Part shown: positions 13,491 through 27,211 of the stretch, piece by piece
Numbering within the stretch: position 1 is the first letter of the stretch
Layout: every line of letters starts with the position of its first letter
NCBI RefSeq assembly: GCF_021155765.1
Contig: NC_060111.1
Span: forward strand, 9,299,981 to 9,363,980
Length of the DNA: 64,000 bases
Reading direction: 5' to 3'
DNA from: Diprion similis
Taxonomy: Eukaryota > Arthropoda > Insecta > Hymenoptera > Diprionidae
The notes under the pieces: generated by a model
Database searches by the model: none
What the model saw: the letters and a program-made list of their open reading frames with translations, nothing else
What the model was told of the DNA's origin: nothing
Program-made: the position numbers and the translations under genes

Positions 13491-16400
13491 ATGGAGAGTG
13501 GGAAACTTGATATAGATAACGTGGTGAAGGACTCGAAAGAACCAGTCCCCACGTACAAACCTATATCGGAGGACGACTCTATCCTCGCAGCACACGAATC
13601 CAAAGGCGACTCAAAAATGGCGAAGCAAAACGGCGATACTGATATTGACGATGGAGCCGAGGAGCGGATGCTTAAGGACACTGGAAAGATCAATTCGAAC
13701 AAGGATGCTACAGAGGTATGCATAATAGCCTCACCCTTGTTAAATTTCGCCACTTACCATTTCTGCAAGACTAATATGTTCCTCCCACCATTACAAATTT
13801 TCATCCATAGTTACATAGGATTGTTCCGATTCCTGGTAAACTACGCCTTTTCCACTTCCTCTTAGATTTATCAATCCGTTTACCATGCCAAACAAATTAT
13901 CCAATATCAATTTCGACCAACAATCTGTTTTTCTCAACAGCTTGTTACAAATGGCCCAACTGTATATTGCGTAAATGTTAGAACTTCTTATATCAAGCAG
14001 ACGAAAATTTTCAAACAAAAAGTATTAAACTGGATAAACTATTATAAAAACAGTTTCATTTATTATATTTTTTAAACAATGTGTTGATTATTTGTGCTTT
14101 TTCACATATTCGTCCCAATGTTCCAGTTGAAATCAACATATTTTTTGCAATGCTCCAAAATTATTACATCATCAAATGTATGGAAGGGAATGATGCATGT
14201 CACATGATTACACGATTTTCATAGTTTTGTAGAGCCCCAGTGCCAATGAATTGAGATTAAATTCACTCACCAGTCAGACAGCTGTAATGTTTTATTGAAA
14301 AATATGCAACAAACGATAAAGCATTTATCATCTGAAATTTTCAGCAGAAATTAATAATGTTCTTACTCTTTAAGTAATGTGTAAATATGTAGTACTTAAA
14401 ATTTTCAGTTCTCTTTTAAGTATGTAAAAAAATATCTAAGCTGCTGAAATATCGACTTTTGTTTTTTAAATCAATGTTGCAACCCAGGTATGATTTAAAG
14501 AATTGAAATTTTTTTCTTGTAAAATTTGGATTCAACACGAATCTAATAATTATCTTCTTTTGTTGATACGATTTTTAAATCCCACGATATCATTGATCGA
14601 GAAATTTTTCATTACAAGAATTGCTAAATTGGTTGCTAGGAATTCCAGAACAGGACTCCGAAAAAAGTAGTACGATATTTTAGCCCCATAGGCTTGACAA
14701 ATTGTGTCGTTACAATTTCAATCTAATGTTTGTAGTATTTTTTTCTGGATTTTTTAGAACAGCTCTGAATAACATGACGAATTGATTTTTATTCTTCACA
14801 TATTTTTGCAAAACATTTCATGACTTGGTAGTCTCAAGAATATGTTCGGAAAGTGGATGAAAAATCATGAGGATTTATGTGCAGAACATTTATGAAATGT
14901 TACTTCACTCTGTTCAGCGAGACACCAAGCTAGCGTCGCGTAGGTTCGGCCGAAGTGGGGATCTCATTATAGCTCGAAGACATTTTTTTCTACTTCCTTG
15001 TTCATAAATTCTCTGAGAAATAAAAAAAGTAATCAATAAGAGTATTAGAAAGAGATAGCAATTGGCAGCCAAACCTTACTATTCTTATCTAATTCTACCA
15101 GACACTTTTCGCACTAGATTGAATTGGGTATCGCGGAGACAGTCTGTGTTTTTCAACTGTCCTGCGCTATCGATAAATTGGGAAAAAATGAGAATTAATT
15201 TACAAAGTGTGTGTGGTGCGTTACCCAAAAGTCAGTAGAGTCAAATACTTAAAAGTTTCTTAAATAAAAATTGAAATTTCTACAAAATTGTGGAAAATAA
15301 AGGAATTTGTTAAAAATCTCATAATTTTGCATTGAATAAAGATGAAGAAAAAAATTCACCTTACACCTAAACTTACACTTAAGACTGCGAACTTTCAAGA
15401 GAATATACAGTTATTGGGGTTCGCTTCAAGAAGTTCAATTGCTTCTAGGCTTGAAAGTAAAGAATATTATACAGGACTTATGTATGCAATAAATATACAG
15501 AAACCTAAATATTGAAAGTGAATATATATTTATTACAAAAAATACAAAATGTGGTGAAAATATATATGAATCACACAGACAAGAAGAAAAAGTAAATAAA
15601 TGAAATCCGTGACTATTACATTAGTCGTGAGAACAGAAAAAAAATATTGTAGAAACCAAAAAAAATTATAAAAAGTCGAGAATAATTATAAAAAAAAACG
15701 TTTTCAAAGTGTATAATTACAGCTTCAATTTAAAAAAAAGGGTCACTGTAGCATCACAATTGGATCCATTGCAGCCACTAAAGTACTGGTCGGTAATAAA
15801 GTTTTTATTTTAAAATACTTGGCATTGTTTTGATGGTCAACATACACTTCGGGCTTCTATGCAATAAATTTTTGATAACTTCATCAATTTTACGAATTTC
15901 TGAGTCTGTTGCGAGCTAAAATAATGCTGAAAGATCCCCCAACATGAATATGTTGAATGTATGGGAATCTAGAATAAAAGTAATGGAATAACAAAAATAA
16001 TTTCGAGACTGAGATACCCACTTGAAGTATTTTGAGATGAGGTAATCGGTAAATTGTAGCCTAAGCTTAGCGAAGTTTACTTATTTTCCCACCACGACCC
16101 CTACAAAGTGTTTTCAAACTTACAAGATTGCATTATCATACCAATATCTTCTCACATTAATGTAACAAACTCTAAACTCATAACAATTTTCTTGTCAGAA
16201 CTTCTATAAAATATTACTTTTAATGTACAGGTCAAGTTCATATCAGAGAATGGAGATGCGAAGATTGATATTAAAAGTGTGAAGCATGCATTGACTGGAA
16301 TGGGGAAGGAGGAGCTGATGAAGTTTGCAAATGATCCATTCTGGATACGACTCAGGTGGTTCATGTTCATTGCATTCTGGTTATTGTGGGCAGCTATGCT

Positions 16401-19400
16401 GGCTGGTGCAATAGTGATTATCATCGGTGCACCAAAATGTCCCGGAAGTAGGAAAGTATGGGAAGAAAATCCGATTGTTCGATTGGAGCCATCAAAAATA
16501 CCCAATGGCCTTAAGGGACTCCTACCTGTTTTGAATGACCTGAAAAACAAGCATATTAAACTCATCTGTCTTGCATCAATCATGAAATCAGAAAATGGTA
16601 AATAATAATCAAGTTGCAAGCTTAGCTTATAAATCGTTTCCAAAGAGATACCAGCGTTACTCAATAAACATTACATGGAAATTTTACAGTTGCAAAATTG
16701 TTACTGCACATTATACATATACATTCTTCATGAGATATACCTGCAAGTGAAAGTTCATTATGTTTGTCGATACACTGGGAAACTGCTTGGAAAGATCAAA
16801 ATGTGTGTAGCACACGAAGTGATATGTAAAGTCAATACGAAAACAACAATAATTTGTACTGATTATTCCTTACAGAAGCCACAGTAGACTTCAAAGACAT
16901 TGACCCTAAGCTGGGCAATATGGCAGATTTCACAGCGCTAGTAGAAACTGCAAAAAAGAATGAAATAAAAATAATACTCGAAGTCGATCCAAACCATACT
17001 TCCAAAAAGCATCCCTGGTTTATTGGTTCCCTCAACAAAACAAAAGAGCATATGAATTATTACGTCTGGGTTGAAAATAAGACTGACTCACCAAATAACT
17101 GGGTAAGAATATGTTTGGGATTTTGTGGGATTCAATTTAACATCTTTTATTGAATAATTTATAATTTTTCAGGTGAGTACTTACAACAAATCTGCTTGGA
17201 CATGTCAGGATGGGAGGTGCTATCTTCATCAGCATCGCGAAGATCAACCTGATCTCAACTATCGAAACCCTAAAGTTGTTCACGAATTTTCTGTAAGCAT
17301 ATCCTGAAATAATACATATTCTTTGCATTAGCTACACTGAGATATTTTTTTGACCTGTAGTATTATATTGTCCTGTACGAATTTTTAAGTGAGACAATCT
17401 GGTAAATTTTCAAATTATTTCAGGAAATTTTAATCCACTGGTTGAAACTTGGTGTTATTGGCTTTAGACTAGCCAACACACAGTACTTGCTTGAAGATGA
17501 GGAAAAAAGAGATGAAAAGCTCGGTACGCAAGTAGCTCCACCAAACACTTACCCGTCGTACAATCACGCTCACACATTTAATTTGAACGAGAATCGTGAG
17601 CTACTGAGACAGTGGCGAGACGTCGTTGCCAATTATACAGACAATGAAGGGTACGTTGAAAAATTTATAAACTGTCAAAATAAAAATGATGAAGCTGAAA
17701 CTAGCAGATATTAGTCAGCAGATAACACAGACGGAAAGATTCCAGGGGATGACGAAACAATGAAACTTGGGAGGATCATTCAAGGAACTCTTTCGAATGT
17801 ATTCCTTGATGTTTTATAGTTTCCTCTCTTCCTGAGAGCTTTTTAAGTTCTTAGAATTGATGAACTGAACAGGTGATCTGAAGTATTGATAAATGTCAGA
17901 GATGAATTCTAATTAGGGTCACACGTAAATAAAAAATAAAATGTGTGGTCTGTGGTAAATGAAAAACCTTATCAGGTATACGCCACATTACACTCGTAAA
18001 TACGAGCAAAGTGTATCGAATCTCTAATACTCGCATACAGACCAATCTCAGAACGTGATAACAATGTCTGATATTTACAATTGATAATATACAACTATTT
18101 ACCAAGAAACTAGATTTTTGCCACGCAAAAAACAAGTACACAGAATTCAGTCATTCTAATTGAGATTATGGATGTATATCCCTGGGATTACTTGTCAACT
18201 ATTTTAGTAGCTTAAGTGTAATTATCATTCTATATAGGTGTTGGAAATTATAAAGAATAATAAAATAACTTCATATCTTTTTGCAGGCTTTTCTCGTTAC
18301 AAGAAAATATTGGAAATGATACATTAACACATCTAAACGACAATGGCACTATTGTAGACCTCCCGCAGAGATGTCAGTTTCTGTCCGAGGCAAATGCTAA
18401 TATTTCAGCTAATGACCTAGAAGCTGGATTCAAGAATGCATCCTCCACCTGGTCTGCATGGGATGTAAGTATTTTCAACTGTTACGATTAAAACTACAAT
18501 TTCTTTCCAAAAAAGTAAAGTATTGAATTGTTCAAAGTATACACCGACCTTGCATATAAAATGACCCCCATTTCACAGACAGTATTTCTGGTTTTTTTTT
18601 CTTAGGTACCGAATATAAACCAAATTTTATGGTGCAATTGTTATCACGAGAATATATTCACATATAAATTTATAAGTTTGAATTTATGAATACATTTATC
18701 GCTCAGATACATTTTCTACAGATACTCAAAGCAAATATTGCATCATTTAAGTAGTATAAATGGGACTTGAATAAATTAAAAGATTTTAGGTAAAACTGTA
18801 TTGTTTGGGAAGATTTTTGTAGTTTAGAGTCTTCGTCAAAGTCATTGTCAATGTCTATGTTAGAGTTTTGACCAGTCACTGTGTCAGTTCTATTTTCTGT
18901 TGTTGAATGCATTACAAAGTACAACGTAAGTCTTATAGTCATGCATTGATCAATTCATCAATTTGTTTCCAGCTGAACAATCCCCAGAGGCCATTACATG
19001 AGCGAATGCCTGTAGAAGTAGCTGAGAGTTTGACTTTGATGACTCTGCTGCTTCCGGGAACCCCAATTCTTAGTATCAATCAGACCCAGTATAATGGTAC
19101 AGCGTTCTCAAATATCATTCAATTGCGACATAAACCTTCATTCACCCATGGAGTTATCACACATGGTGTTTTCAATGGGACTGTCTTCGCCTATACTATG
19201 TAAGTCTCAAAATACTCATAACTGTTAATAACTTTAACCTGAATTCGTGTATTGCCGTGATAATACAGAATGTTTAGTTCTAGCGGAAACTGGAAACTTG
19301 TAATTTTTTTATTGCCTATTTTTTATTAAGATTATCCTGGACACCTTCTAGTATTTGATCATCGAGATAATATTTTGAATTTGATTGCAGTATCGGGATT

Positions 19401-22400
19401 GGACTGTAGTGATATTTTAAATACTTATCTACACTGTTGAAACCCATAGTATTTATTTATTACAGTATTCTAACTAGACGATTCTAAAAACTAGAGACAA
19501 AGATTTGAATTCTGTACTTACATGAATCTTGAGAACTTGTACTACTAATTAAGTGTGGTATTACTTGTTCGTTCTTACCACACCATCATTAACTTCCAAT
19601 ACTGTGGAAAGCTTCTTATTCCAGGTGCATATAGAATGTTTACATCATTTTTAAAAAGTCACACTCCACAATTATATCTGTGAGATGTACCATAAACGTC
19701 TCTTGAAGCGGGCCCTTCCGAGCCATGTGGTCACTGCTTGTACCAATTTACATGCATAACTTTTATCTGAACAGAGTTGAGCAGGCAAATACTCTCAGAT
19801 AAATTTTGTACCTAGAAAGAAACAGCATTCAAATTTCTTGGACTAAAGTTCGTTGTAGGTAGACAAGGCGAACAAAATTTCATTACTTCATCTTTAACTT
19901 TACACAAATTCCTTTGGGAGAGTGGGTTTACCCTCCGATTGTACCTGTAAGAAACAATACTCGTAAAAGCTTGCTAATTTTTGTTCTGAAAACTGTTTAG
20001 CCAACCAAATAATATACACTATAGCCCAAAACACAAAATAATAATAATAATAATTGTGTCTTGTTCATTTTTTATCTTTGAAAAAATATGAGATGTCAAT
20101 AATCCGATGTGCTTGATTGTTCAAATTATTCACTGAATATAGCAAATTGTAAACGTTATTTACTTTAGAAGAATAAAATTTACGAATTAGAATCGCATAA
20201 AAAAGAAGCGACTTGCAATGATGAGGATTTTGGAATTATAACTGCGGAATTAAGCCTCGAAAAAATTGAAGAAATTCGTTGATATTTCCTGAATTGGAGG
20301 CTTCCACATAAAAAATCAATTCCAAGAGTAGTTGAAATTCATTGGAATGGCCCGTCAATAATTTGTAACGTTAACATTACTAACACTGATCTTGAAAGTT
20401 ACGATTTCCAGCTTCCGATAATGTTTTATAATATGTATCAATAGTTAAGAGTTAATAGTTGCCATATGCCATGTGTTGATAGTTATTAGATATGTTAAAC
20501 CAATATTCTAATATACTAACTATGCAGATTGTTTTCCGTTTCATGCTCACATCTGCGTTTTGCAGAAACTGGTAAGTTTAACTACTAACCCACTGTTTAA
20601 TTTTGATTAGATATTCTATGCATGCCACTCGTACCTTGTAACAATGTATGCTACGTAATACTGGATATTATACTCGAATCAATGTATCCTTATTTCTTCG
20701 TAAAACTCAGTACTTATTGAATGAAAATAAAAAATCAAATCATGGGGCATTGAATTCACTAATTTGGGTAATCGAATGTCACTGGATTTTTTTGCAACAA
20801 AGCATCTATACAAAAAACAAAAAAAATCGTGATAAAGTGTGTATTTCAAGTAAAGTTCTAAAAAAAATCTCGGATGAAATCAAACTAAAGATGTTTTGTT
20901 ATCAATAACAATTTTTTTTCTTATAAGTATTTAAAACATTTTGTTAAGAAATAACGAAAAATCTTGGACTCTACCAATATTAATCATTGCAAAAACAACG
21001 CAGTTATTGCAAATAATAAGAACTATTTCTGTAATATTACGAATTCTGAAATTGATCGAACCGTGTATACATGCGAATGTCCAAGGTATTTCAAATCAGC
21101 TAAACTTCCAAGATATTTCTATAATTTTTTTTTTTCTTTTGTGTACCTGCTCGAAAATTTCGATCCTCAAAACCTGTGAAACATGCGTACAATGCCCTAC
21201 TATCGATCAGTGTGGTCAAACAATATTGGTGCATGCGCACAATTGAAATGCTATATTTTACACGCTAAAGCTTTCTTTGGGGCATACACACTCTCGAACG
21301 ACTCAATGTTATGTGCTGTGTCATTGAGCGTAAGTTACATAACTTCAATCTTACACGCTGTCCGCAACAACTTTGGTGTTTGGCACAAATGTGAAAAAAA
21401 ATAGCATGTCACACATGCGAACGACCCACATCTGAGTTTTGCGATTATAGCACTCGCCTTGGCTCATAGTGCAAAATTCATACTAATCGCAAATCGCCTA
21501 CTTTTCTCACTTGTAACACAATTTACTATTTTTGACTTTTGATCAAAGTCACACATGACCATTTTTACCGACCATGCAGCATGTTTTGACCTCTGTGGCG
21601 AAGAATATTTACTGGGAATGCCGGCCCTAAAGTCTAATCACGGATTAATTTCAATTTGCTAAGTAAATAAGTCTCCGATTATTCTCTACAGTGCTTTCCT
21701 GTTGAAATAATTAATACATGCTTTTCTAAAATTAATAGTAGATACTCATTTCAATCATCAATTTGAATCATTTTCTTGTTCTAATGATTCAACAAAAACA
21801 TCTTAGAAATGAGTTGATTCATAATAAATTGATTGCAAGTCATCAATCGGGTATTATTTCTGGACTAATCATTTTTCAAAATTTAGAATTTTTGTTCCCA
21901 AGTGACTGCAAAATTAAATTGCAAACGATCAAATAACTTTTCCACCAAATTTCGTTCATATCACTTCCAAAAAGGTCTCTAAATTTGTATCTTTAATTAT
22001 GGAATCCTCCCTCAATTTTGATAAAAATTTGACAGATTTTATTGGAGATAAATTACAATTTTCAATATCTTTGCAAAAGAAGTGCACTTTCCTTGGTAGA
22101 AAAAAAACTTGCATCGGAATAGTCATTGAGAAATCCAACTTTATTGTCACATGAATTACGACCTGATATATTTAACAGAACATAATGAGGCACAAAATGT
22201 TCAACTTTGACATAAATTTATTCACATAAATCTTATAGATTTAAAATTTGAGGGCTTTCTACACCTTACTACACTTGATAACATATTCAAATTTCAGCTG
22301 CATCGAAATTTTACACTTGCTCCTTTATCTATAATCTGCTGCTTACCCATATATATATTATGTTAATAACTCTGGTGACGTCTAGCTTTCACCATATCTC

Positions 22401-23198
22401 GCAAGATCTTGAAATTTTCGTCTATACCAGCAGCTAACCACACTAAAACTCTAATTGTTTATTACCTAGTTATTATTAGAACACCGCAAGAATTTAGATC
22501 AACATGCTTCCAGGAAAATTCTGTAGCACTCGCTCATGATTAAATTTACTTGCACGTTTTCTGAAATCCTTTTGAGCGTATTATCAAAATCAAAATTACC
22601 AAGAGTAAAAATTGGACTCTGAGTGAAACACACTTGCTTATGCGATATAAAAAATCAGACTTGTCAAAAATTTATTGCGTGCAGTCACATGCACAGAATC
22701 ATTGTTATTGTATGTTACAGCTAATTTTCTGCATGTGATGCCATCTCATAAAAATATTATAACTATTTGGATATATTATGCAGGTTGAAGAGTGGTAATC
22801 TTGGTTATTTGGTGGCCTACCATAGCGGAAACGAGCCAGTGACTGTGGATCTCTCTGAACTGGACAGAGTTCCGGAAAAAGTGCGCATAATTGATCATAG
22901 CTCCAATTACAAAGGAGATGGTCCAGGGTAAGTTTGATTTATTTAACAGATATCTTATTCATAGAATGGCATATCATACCTAATCGCTTGTGAAAATCCT
23001 AAGTTTTTAGCAATTTATGAAGAAGTTTTCGAATTGTTCAGTGCTCTAGCATTTCTCAATAGCGTAACGTATTCTATATGCTATTTGTGAATCTAACATA
23101 GTTTCTCTGTTTGTTTCAGGAGCAAGGTGTCTTCAAATGCGATCTATATTACTCCCAAAAGTACTTTGGTCGCACAATATACAGCCAAATCATCTTAA
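13491..23198 (+). CDS. CD98hc: CD98 heavy chain (4F2hc, SLC3A2-like) amino-acid transporter subunit
   Basis: Nine exons join in phase: 13491-13715, 16231-16597, 16876-17102, 17173-17292, 17424-17650, 18287-18464, 18973-19199, 22784-22927, 23120-23198 (597 aa). The acidic cytoplasmic tail (about residues 1-110) leads to one transmembrane helix (about 120-145, [17 protein letters not shown]) and a large ectodomain related to alpha-amylase family 13. A cysteine just outside the membrane (GAPKCPG) fits the one that, in the family, forms the disulfide to the SLC7 light chain. [13 protein letters not shown] barrel strands are present, but I do not see the usual glucosidase catalytic residues, as expected for CD98hc. 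Many N-x-S/T sites occur. Its job is to chaperone and anchor heteromeric amino-acid transporters at the plasma membrane. The start at 13491 is the first ATG of the open frame after an AT-rich leader. Introns 1 (2.5 kb) and 7 (3.6 kb) are long. The frame is fully intact. Confidence 0.93.
13716..16230 (+). other. CD98hc intron 1
   Basis: AT-rich 2.5-kb intron separating the cytoplasmic-tail exon from the transmembrane exon. Only short, unconvincing open frames are present. I see no repeat with defined ends. Confidence 0.6.
19200..22783 (+). other. CD98hc intron 7
   Basis: The longest intron of the gene. It holds several short open frames (for example 20648-20908 and 20941-21246) with biased AT-rich composition and no recognisable motif. 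The donor splits an ATG codon (AT|gtaagt) and the acceptor at 22783 restores it. Confidence 0.6.
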
Positions 23199-23489
23199 TT
23201 CACCACGAAGTATCACCTTTCTGCATATTATCGCCAGACTGCTTATACCCGTCAAATATATAATCAAGCTTGATATTTTTTTTGTTAGTGATTCTTTTTT
23301 CTTTCTACTTATTCTAAATGATGATATTTGAACCAATTGTATGTCAAATTGGACGATGAATCTGAATAATATAAACGCATGCTCACTAATGACTGTGTTT
23401 CAACCCTCTGAGTATATTGTCATTGTTTATTATAGTTTTTTTGTGGTACATAGGTGATTACAAACTTTTCCATTCCAAATATTTATTTT
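23199..23489. other. 291-bp spacer between convergent CD98hc and JKAMP
   Basis: Must hold both 3' untranslated regions and poly(A) sites. On the minus strand AATAAA overlaps the JKAMP stop codon (GAATAAAAAATAAAT), with a further ATAAAT next to it. On the plus strand I see no perfect AATAAA, so the CD98hc transcript may extend into JKAMP antisense sequence. Confidence 0.5.
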
Positions 23490-26458
23490 TTATTCAGCGT
23501 GAAGTTTGTTGGGGTCTGTGAATCGAGCAGTAAGAATGTAGAACAATGCCGGCAATGGAACCAAGGTAAGCATCGCTGGGTGAACGCTTAGCCCCCTGAG
23601 TGTAGCCACTGCAGTTACTCCGTATCCGTGCAGAAGCCAATGGCCAAGTATTACCACTACATTTCTTATATCCGATATCGAGCTTATTACCAGCGATTTC
23701 ATCGACTGCAATTAAACATAATTTTGAAGAGATTAATAGCTTTAATAAAACCAAACTAAAAGAGACCATCTTAGCATGACATTCGAGAAATACGCATCCG
23801 GTGATGAAAATTATAATCTGTAGCGTACTTGTAGTTCAATTTATCGTACTGAGAACTTTTTCAGCATATTTGTAATTCTTACAATTTTAGGCATAAATTA
23901 AAACGAAGGCATGTGTAAAACGGATTCAATACATTATTTATATTTACGAAGATCTTCAAGGGTTAAATAAGTTTATCGTAACATTTTGGTAACTCCAAAC
24001 AAAAATATGGCCTAGCTCACAAAACGTAGGAAGTTGTATAAAAGTTCAGGGGCGAAAAAGTTGAGTTTTATAAAAAAAAAAAAAAGGTATATTCACATGA
24101 GAATCAGATAGAAAGTTGCGTGAGAATTGAAGGCTCATTCGCCCATTTGATTTTAGCTACGCGATATGCAGATAATTTGAATTAAATATGATTTGATATA
24201 GATATTTGAAGTAAATACATAATAATGAGTAGATGTAAATTCAGACTTTTCAATTAGTCTTAGGATCTAGAACAACATAAATCCAGTTTACATCAGCAAC
24301 TTGTAACTTAGCTCATGCAAATGCACTACTTTACAAAATTTGGAGCTAATAACAGGAATAAGCAAAATACAATAATGACACCATAAGCATCCTACCGCTA
24401 ACTCACTTTTCAATATTTTGTTACTGAAAAAGTGAAATATTTGTCATAATTGTAAAGATGTAAGTATAACTTATGAAAGTATCAAAAACTCTGCTGAATG
24501 GGAACAGTATTGCTGAAATAGAATCCCTTGATTTTTACCACCAAAAATTTCAGTATTGCTTGAATTTGCCATCGAAGTTACGAATTGTTGAGCATTAACC
24601 ACCAACTGCGCCTTAAGTTTTATTGAAAGAAGTTCTTAAAGTAGGTGTAGCGATGTACTTTTAAAAAACAACGCTTTTCGAAACTCAGGGATCTTTTAAA
24701 ACAAAGTGAACCATAATAAAACAATGTGTATTCATTAGGGTGCTTCATTTGAAACGAAATTTTTTTTTTTATTCGCGGACACATTAAAATTTTGTTCCTT
24801 CTATCGAAAAAGAAATTCCCTGAAAATTTGAGCCCTTAATCTTAATTTTAAGAGGTTCCTCTCGATCGATGTAGATTTCCCATTTGAATAACATGTAATT
24901 CATGATTTTTTTTATTTAAATTAACATAGCTCCGTTTGATTTCATGGTATTTCATTGCGATTAGTCAGAATTTGTAGTATATTAGTGACTCTTTGAAAGT
25001 ACCCACTAACATTTTTTTATACTGGAACCCGTCAATTCAAATTTCAATATGAATTTAATTACAAACGCAGTAATTTTGTGTTCCAATCTCACAAACCAAT
25101 GCCATCTATGTGAGGCTAAAATTTAGTTCAGCAGTATGGTCAAGTTGAAACACTTTCTTTCCAATAGTTTGAAAGGAATTTCTCACTAAAGTGTCTACAG
25201 ATTTGTAATATTCAAACTCCAGTATTGGCACGAAATATTTAAACGAACAATAATTATATATGGAAATTTATCCAACTACAGCTGTAGTTTTCTCTTACCT
25301 GGTTCAGTTTCAATGCAAAATGCGCCGCATTGGATAAAACAGACAATATGATGGTTATATATGGAAAGGAATAATCTGAAAGGAAAATCGTATTAAGAAT
25401 ATGTTTTTTCAGTATTTAAATAATTATGGATAGTACCAGGAATGGCGATAATCCCACTCACATATTAGACCACCGCCAATTGCATGGAGCATGGCTAAAA
25501 TGGGGAAAAAATACAGAGCAGCATAGATTGAGAATTTTCCTTGCTTTGGTAGAAACTTCTTGGCAATCAGCGGCCGGATAAGTAACATCAGTATTATGCC
25601 CAGAGCATAAAAAATAAAGACCATTGTATACCTGAAAGTGTTTTGATTACTTTTATAAACTGTGGAGTTAAAAACTGTATACATGAGCCACTGTTCATAA
25701 AAATAGTATATTATTCCCAGTCAGTATCTAGTCGGGTAATTTTTTCTCCAAGAAGTGATGCAAACATATGATCATTCAAGCCGACGGTCTATTGAATCTT
25801 GCAGCGAGGGGCCTAGACTTCAACATTCTGGACTAAAACTAATTGGCATTCTTATTTATCTAGATCATTTAGTACCATCAACTACATAAGTTCATTTCTG
25901 TCAAAATGTTGGCCATTTGATTAACGTCTTTTACAACCAGTAGCTCAAATAGTAATAGTTGTGATAACACGGTTATTAAACTATTTTAATCTATAAGCGA
26001 TATACTAACAATGGGTAAACTGCTTCTTGAGTACAATGTAACGTCTTCTCGTAATCTGGATTTGGATTGTGAAGCAAAGTGTACCAATCAGACAATCGTC
26101 TCGCCTTACAAGATGTAATGTTAAAAGTTCCAATGGGGTCAGTTAATTGTAGCGTAATGAGTGAAGCTCCAATTATTTCAACCAATGCAGACATGTGGAG
26201 TGCTATTACTTCCTTGGTGATGTTACGTCGCATGGCGACCATGTCGATGCAAAACCAATGTAAAACAAGGGCTAGTAGAGCCATGAATCCAAGATACAAC
26301 CAATCATAAAACATTGGGAAATCTTCACAAGGTACACAAGCGGAGGAATCGTTGCTCCTGAAACCCCTGGGACATGCTTCGCACTGGCTCCAGTTTCCAG
26401 TGGGGAGTAAAACTCGCCCGCAATACATACCAGGACATCGTATCAGTGTGTTGATCAT
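23490..26458 (-). CDS. JKAMP: JKAMP (JNK1/MAPK8-associated membrane protein)
   Basis: Four minus-strand exons join in phase: 26458-26010, 25631-25462, 25375-25299, 23705-23490 (303 aa; vertebrate JKAMP is about the same length). The N-terminus is cysteine-rich (CPGMYCG, CEACPRGFRS, CVPC) and is followed by about seven hydrophobic helices, starting YDWLYLGFMALLALVLHWF. Family-typical stretches include SDWYTLLHNPNPDYE, IYAALYFFPIL, GHWLLHGYGV and LVPLPALFYILTARFTDP. JKAMP is a multi-pass membrane protein; in vertebrates it is linked to JNK1 signalling and to the ER-associated degradation machinery. That role is carried over by homology. The ATG at 26458 is the first in frame before the cysteine-rich part. 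Intron 3 is 1.6 kb. The gene converges on CD98hc. Confidence 0.93.
23706..25298 (-). other. JKAMP intron 3
   Basis: AT-rich intron. Around 24,735-24,900 there is a stretch beginning gggtgcttcatttgaaacg that looks like the edge of a dispersed repeat, but I could not find a matching second end. The remainder shows nothing. Confidence 0.5.
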
Positions 26459-27211
26459 GAATGACAGTTCGCGACTAGACCAAGATTTTAAAATTTCAAA
26501 AATTATTCTGATATAAATGCAACGAATAATGCTGCAAATTCACAGCCGTTAAGTCCAGTTACAGAAACATACATTATTGAGAAAAGAAACTTGATTGAAT
26601 TAATTACTGTCTACTGTTTTGTACTTTTGTAACCAAGTAGTGTTATGGTCTGAATAGATTGGGTAAAGTTGCTAGTTTCGACGATTTGATTATCATTACT
26701 TGAATGCGTGATTAGCAAATACGAATTTCAGAAATTCAGGATTATGAACCCAACAATTATTGTAACAGTTTTTATAAACTTAAATTAATCGAATCTCTAC
26801 ATGCTTATTTCTTAGACGCTATTTAATTTCCAACAGGTAAACGTCAACACGATAAGTCGTAGACTGAGGATTGCTAAAGACATTTTGGCTCAACGCATTT
26901 TTAAACTCGTTGAGGGACGATGACAGGAGCTTCGGTACAGAAATTCCCTACCGTTACCGACTCAATCAACGTAGAAAGCGTAATAAACTAACTGGGTTGT
27001 AAGATGTGACCGGTCTGTCTATGGGTTTCATTGTTTATATCACGGGACTTAGAAGTTCATGGTTTATTTCTCAACACTAATACCAATTAACCTAACTCAA
27101 AATGTGAGATTCTGGTAATCAGATCGTTCAATGAAACTGCTTAAGATGCTTACAAAGAAGCGTTGCACACCTCAAAAACGCGGGGAAGCAAAACTCCTAT
27201 ACCGCTCAAGA
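26459..27211. promoter_or_regulatory. Upstream region of JKAMP
   Basis: Upstream DNA for the minus-strand JKAMP gene. A patch at about 26,830-27,010 has more CG dinucleotides and less AT than its surroundings, as expected for a 5' untranslated region or promoter. No TATA box or start site can be fixed. Inference only. Confidence 0.3.

Noticed and set aside
16152..16664. 170-codon minus-strand frame
   Set aside because: Antisense shadow of CD98hc exon 2.
20941..21404. Overlapping open frames in CD98hc intron 7
   Set aside because: Low-complexity AT-rich translation, no domain, no supporting splice structure.
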